From CAYVIB01 sp964451365 (GTDB lineage Bacteria; Pseudomonadota; Gammaproteobacteria; Pseudomonadales; Cellvibrionaceae), in assembly GCA_964451365.1 (NCBI GenBank), contig CAYVIB010000071.1:1-6796 (forward strand): DNA of 6,796 bases, given 5' to 3'. Every line of letters begins with the position of its first letter. Position 1 is the first letter of the stretch. This document shows, piece by piece, positions 5,727-6,796 of this stretch. Below the pieces are notes generated by a model that was not told the DNA's origin, did no database searches, and saw nothing but the letters and a program-made list of their open reading frames with translations. Both the position numbers and the translations under genes were made by a program.

Positions 5727-5771
5727 ATTGGTACCAAGGTTTGGCCAAAACGGCCAAACTTTGGTCCCAAT
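5727..5771. repeat. 20-bp inverted repeat beside the tRNA gene
   Basis: The arms 5727-5746 and 5752-5771 match at 18 of 20 bases around a five-base loop (AAAAC). The core is CCAAGGTTTGGCC against GGCCAAACTTTGG, and a further GGCCAAA lies at 5720-5726. It starts 29 bases beyond the 3' end of the tRNA gene, so it could help end tRNA transcription, but no good T run follows. It may instead be a boundary element of the accessory region. Confidence 0.65.
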
Positions 5772-5799
5772 ACCACATGCTTGTTTTTCAAGGTAAAAA

Positions 5800-5876
5800 T
5801 GGTGGGCCTTCCCAGACTTGAACTGGGGACCTGCCGATTATGAGTCGGATGCTCTAACCAACTGAGCTAAAGGCCC
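5800..5876 (-). tRNA. ileX: tRNA-Ile2 (anticodon CAT, read as lysidine-modified)
   Basis: Seventy-seven bases including an encoded CCA. The acceptor stem GGGCCTT pairs with AAGGCCC, followed by A and CCA (5803-5800). TAGCTCAGTTGGTTAGAGC is the D arm, GTTCAAGTC the T loop region. The anticodon is CAT at 5842-5840 in the loop CTCATAA. Anticodon CAT could mean Met, but the arm GACTCATAATC is the one of the minor isoleucine tRNA, whose C34 is changed to lysidine by TilS to read AUA. The acceptor stem and D arm are unlike those of initiator or elongator tRNA-Met. It sits downstream of rpoD on the same strand. tRNA 3' ends are common integration sites; the accessory region lies on this side. Confidence 0.93.
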
Positions 5877-5890
5877 TGAACTTGACCTAT

Positions 5891-5993
5891 TGACTCCTGA
5901 GGGTGTCGCAGTGACCGCCATGGATGGCGGAAATGCAGTTATTGCAGGAGCAAAAAACTGCCTCAGCTCAATCAGTCATGTACTTTATGTACA
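5891..5993. repeat. Branched intergenic palindrome (two hairpins in an outer stem)
   Basis: TGACT and CTGAG (5891-5901) can pair with CTCAG (5962-5966) and AGTCA (5974-5978). Inside lie two hairpins: CCGCCAT-gg-ATGGCGG (5915-5930) and GCAGTT (5935-5940) with AACTGC (5956-5961). A third, TGTAC with GTACA, follows at 5979-5993. The CCATGGATGGCGG unit with a nearby TGCAGG looks like the mosaic repeats found between genes in some marine gammaproteobacteria. Confidence 0.6.
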
Positions 5994-6035
5994 CTCCTTC
6001 TTTCGCCTCCGCGGCTCCTACTCAGGAACCAAAAT

Positions 6036-6145
6036 CTCGGCGTTCAAACAACCGAGTAAGGTCTTAAATTCGTCCCGTGGGGACGAGGGACGTGCCGAAA
6101 GTTTTCGGCATTCAGCCTTCCGAATGATATTCGGTAAAAGGCTGA
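6036..6145. repeat. Series of further hairpins before rpoD
   Basis: Four stems follow each other: CTCGG/CCGAG (6036-6056), CGTCCC-gtg-GGGACG (6071-6085), GCCGAAA/TTTCGGC (6094-6109), and a nested stem where CAGCCTT and CCGAAT (6113-6125) pair with ATTCGG and AAGGCTG (6129-6144). No T run adjoins them, so they are not simple terminators. With the element at 5891-5993 they fill the rpoD-tRNA spacer, which holds no gene. Confidence 0.55.
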
Positions 6146-6150
6146 GCCAT

Positions 6151-6184
6151 AAAACAAAACGCGGCGCATTATAGTGCGCCGCGT
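6151..6184 (-). terminator. Rho-independent terminator of rpoD
   Basis: On the minus strand a nine-base-pair GC-rich stem (CGCGGCGCA/TGCGCCGCG, 6160-6168 and 6175-6183) with a six-base loop is followed by TTTTGTTTT. It begins about 20 bases past the rpoD stop codon and clearly ends its transcript. Confidence 0.93.
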
Positions 6185-6203
6185 CCTATGTTTCTACCCT
6201 GAA

Positions 6204-6796
6204 TTACTCGTCCAAAAACCCGCGCAGGTGATCCGAGCGCGAGGGGTGGCGCAGTTTGCGCAATGCCTTGGCTTCAATCTGCCGGATACGCTCCCGCGTG
6301 ACGTCGAACTGCTTTCCTACCTCTTCCAGCGTATGGTCGGTATTCATATCGATACCGAAGCGCATGCGCAGTACCTTGGCTTCCCGCGCGGTGAGGCCGG
6401 ACAGCACTGACTTGGTTGCTTCCATCAGGCCCTGCGAGGTGGCCGATTCGATCGGGGAGGTGATGGTTACGTCCTCGATAAAATCGCCCAGGTGCGAATC
6501 TTCGTCGTCGCCGATCGGGGTTTCCATGGAGATCGGCTCCTTGGCGATTTTCAGCACCTTGCGCACTTTGTCTTCCGGCATGTCCATACGCACGCCCAGT
6601 TCTTCCGGCGTGGGTTCGCGGCCCATTTCCTGAAGCATCTGGCGGGAGACGCGGTTGAGCTTGTTGATGGTTTCGATCATGTGCACCGGAATCCGGATGG
6701 TGCGCGCCTGGTCCGCAATCGAGCGGGTGATGGCCTGGCGAATCCACCACGTCGCGTAGGTCGAGAACTTGTAGCCGCGGCGGTACTCGAACTTGT
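6204..6796 (-). CDS. rpoD: RNA polymerase primary sigma factor RpoD (C-terminal third)
   Basis: The housekeeping sigma-70 directs core RNA polymerase to most promoters. The 196 residues present run off the right edge; the N-terminal two thirds (the whole protein has about 610 residues) lie outside. The segment begins at KFEYRRGYKFSTYATWWIRQ, region 2.3-2.4, which melts and reads the -10 element, then region 3 (about residues 41-115), and region 4 with TLEEVGKQFDVTRERIRQIE, the helix-turn-helix that binds the -35 element, ending HLRGFLDE. It is a fully conserved gammaproteobacterial type with GC-rich codons, unlike the AT-rich accessory genes. Several open frames on the plus strand over it are shadows. 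Its own terminator and a tRNA gene follow. Confidence 0.98.
   Translation of the reverse strand, partial: KFEYRRGYKFSTYATWWIRQAITRSIADQARTIRIPVHMIETINKLNRVSRQMLQEMGREPTPEELGVRMDMPEDKVRKVLKIAKEPISMETPIGDDEDSHLGDFIEDVTITSPIESATSQGLMEATKSVLSGLTAREAKVLRMRFGIDMNTDHTLEEVGKQFDVTRERIRQIEAKALRKLRHPSRSDHLRGFLDE

Noticed and set aside
6256..6633. Plus-strand open frame over rpoD
   Set aside because: Antisense shadow of a GC-rich conserved gene; no start signal or recognisable domain.
1..6796. CRISPR array or complete insertion sequence
   Set aside because: No regularly spaced identical repeats and no transposase coding sequence seen on either strand.

Overview
The window looks like the end of an accessory island next to a conserved housekeeping locus of a gammaproteobacterium. 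The right edge carries the C-terminal third of the primary sigma factor gene rpoD (minus strand), its terminator, a hairpin-rich spacer and a tRNA-Ile2 gene with anticodon CAT. The RpoD sequence is of gammaproteobacterial type. A marine Cellvibrionales-like host such as a Microbulbifer relative is my guess from general character, not a demonstrated assignment.

Left part (1-1020): a piece of an integron gene-cassette array. Three attC-like recombination sites (about 1-77, 460-575, 927-1020) bracket two plus-strand genes. Each gene has its own ribosome binding site, and both encode small exported proteins of one family with two cysteines 39 residues apart. The integrase gene is not in the window; given the orientation of the genes and attC sites it would lie to the left.

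Middle part (1021-3400): a run of small plus-strand genes without recognisable attC sites, several of them broken. In order: a DUF3465 exported protein interrupted by a frameshift at a run of seven A; a small basic ORF touching a three-helix membrane protein through a TGATG overlap (possibly one frameshifted gene); an exported protein with a second frameshift; an intact GNAT acetyltransferase; and a truncated second GNAT-like ORF.

Right accessory part (3417-5780): one intact minus-strand gene of the DUF5996 family, a regulatory-looking 550 bp upstream region, a possible 53-residue secreted Cys/Gly-rich peptide, and two nuclease remnants: an N-terminal piece resembling TM0106-type RecB-like nucleases, followed in another frame by the C-terminal catalytic part of an McrC-like protein. 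A long inverted repeat separates these from the tRNA gene.

The genes do not form one pathway. The picture is of captured cassettes and decaying accessory genes, some defence-like, accumulated beside a tRNA gene. Several frameshifts close together mean either real gene decay or local sequence error, and this should be settled before any broken gene is called dead.
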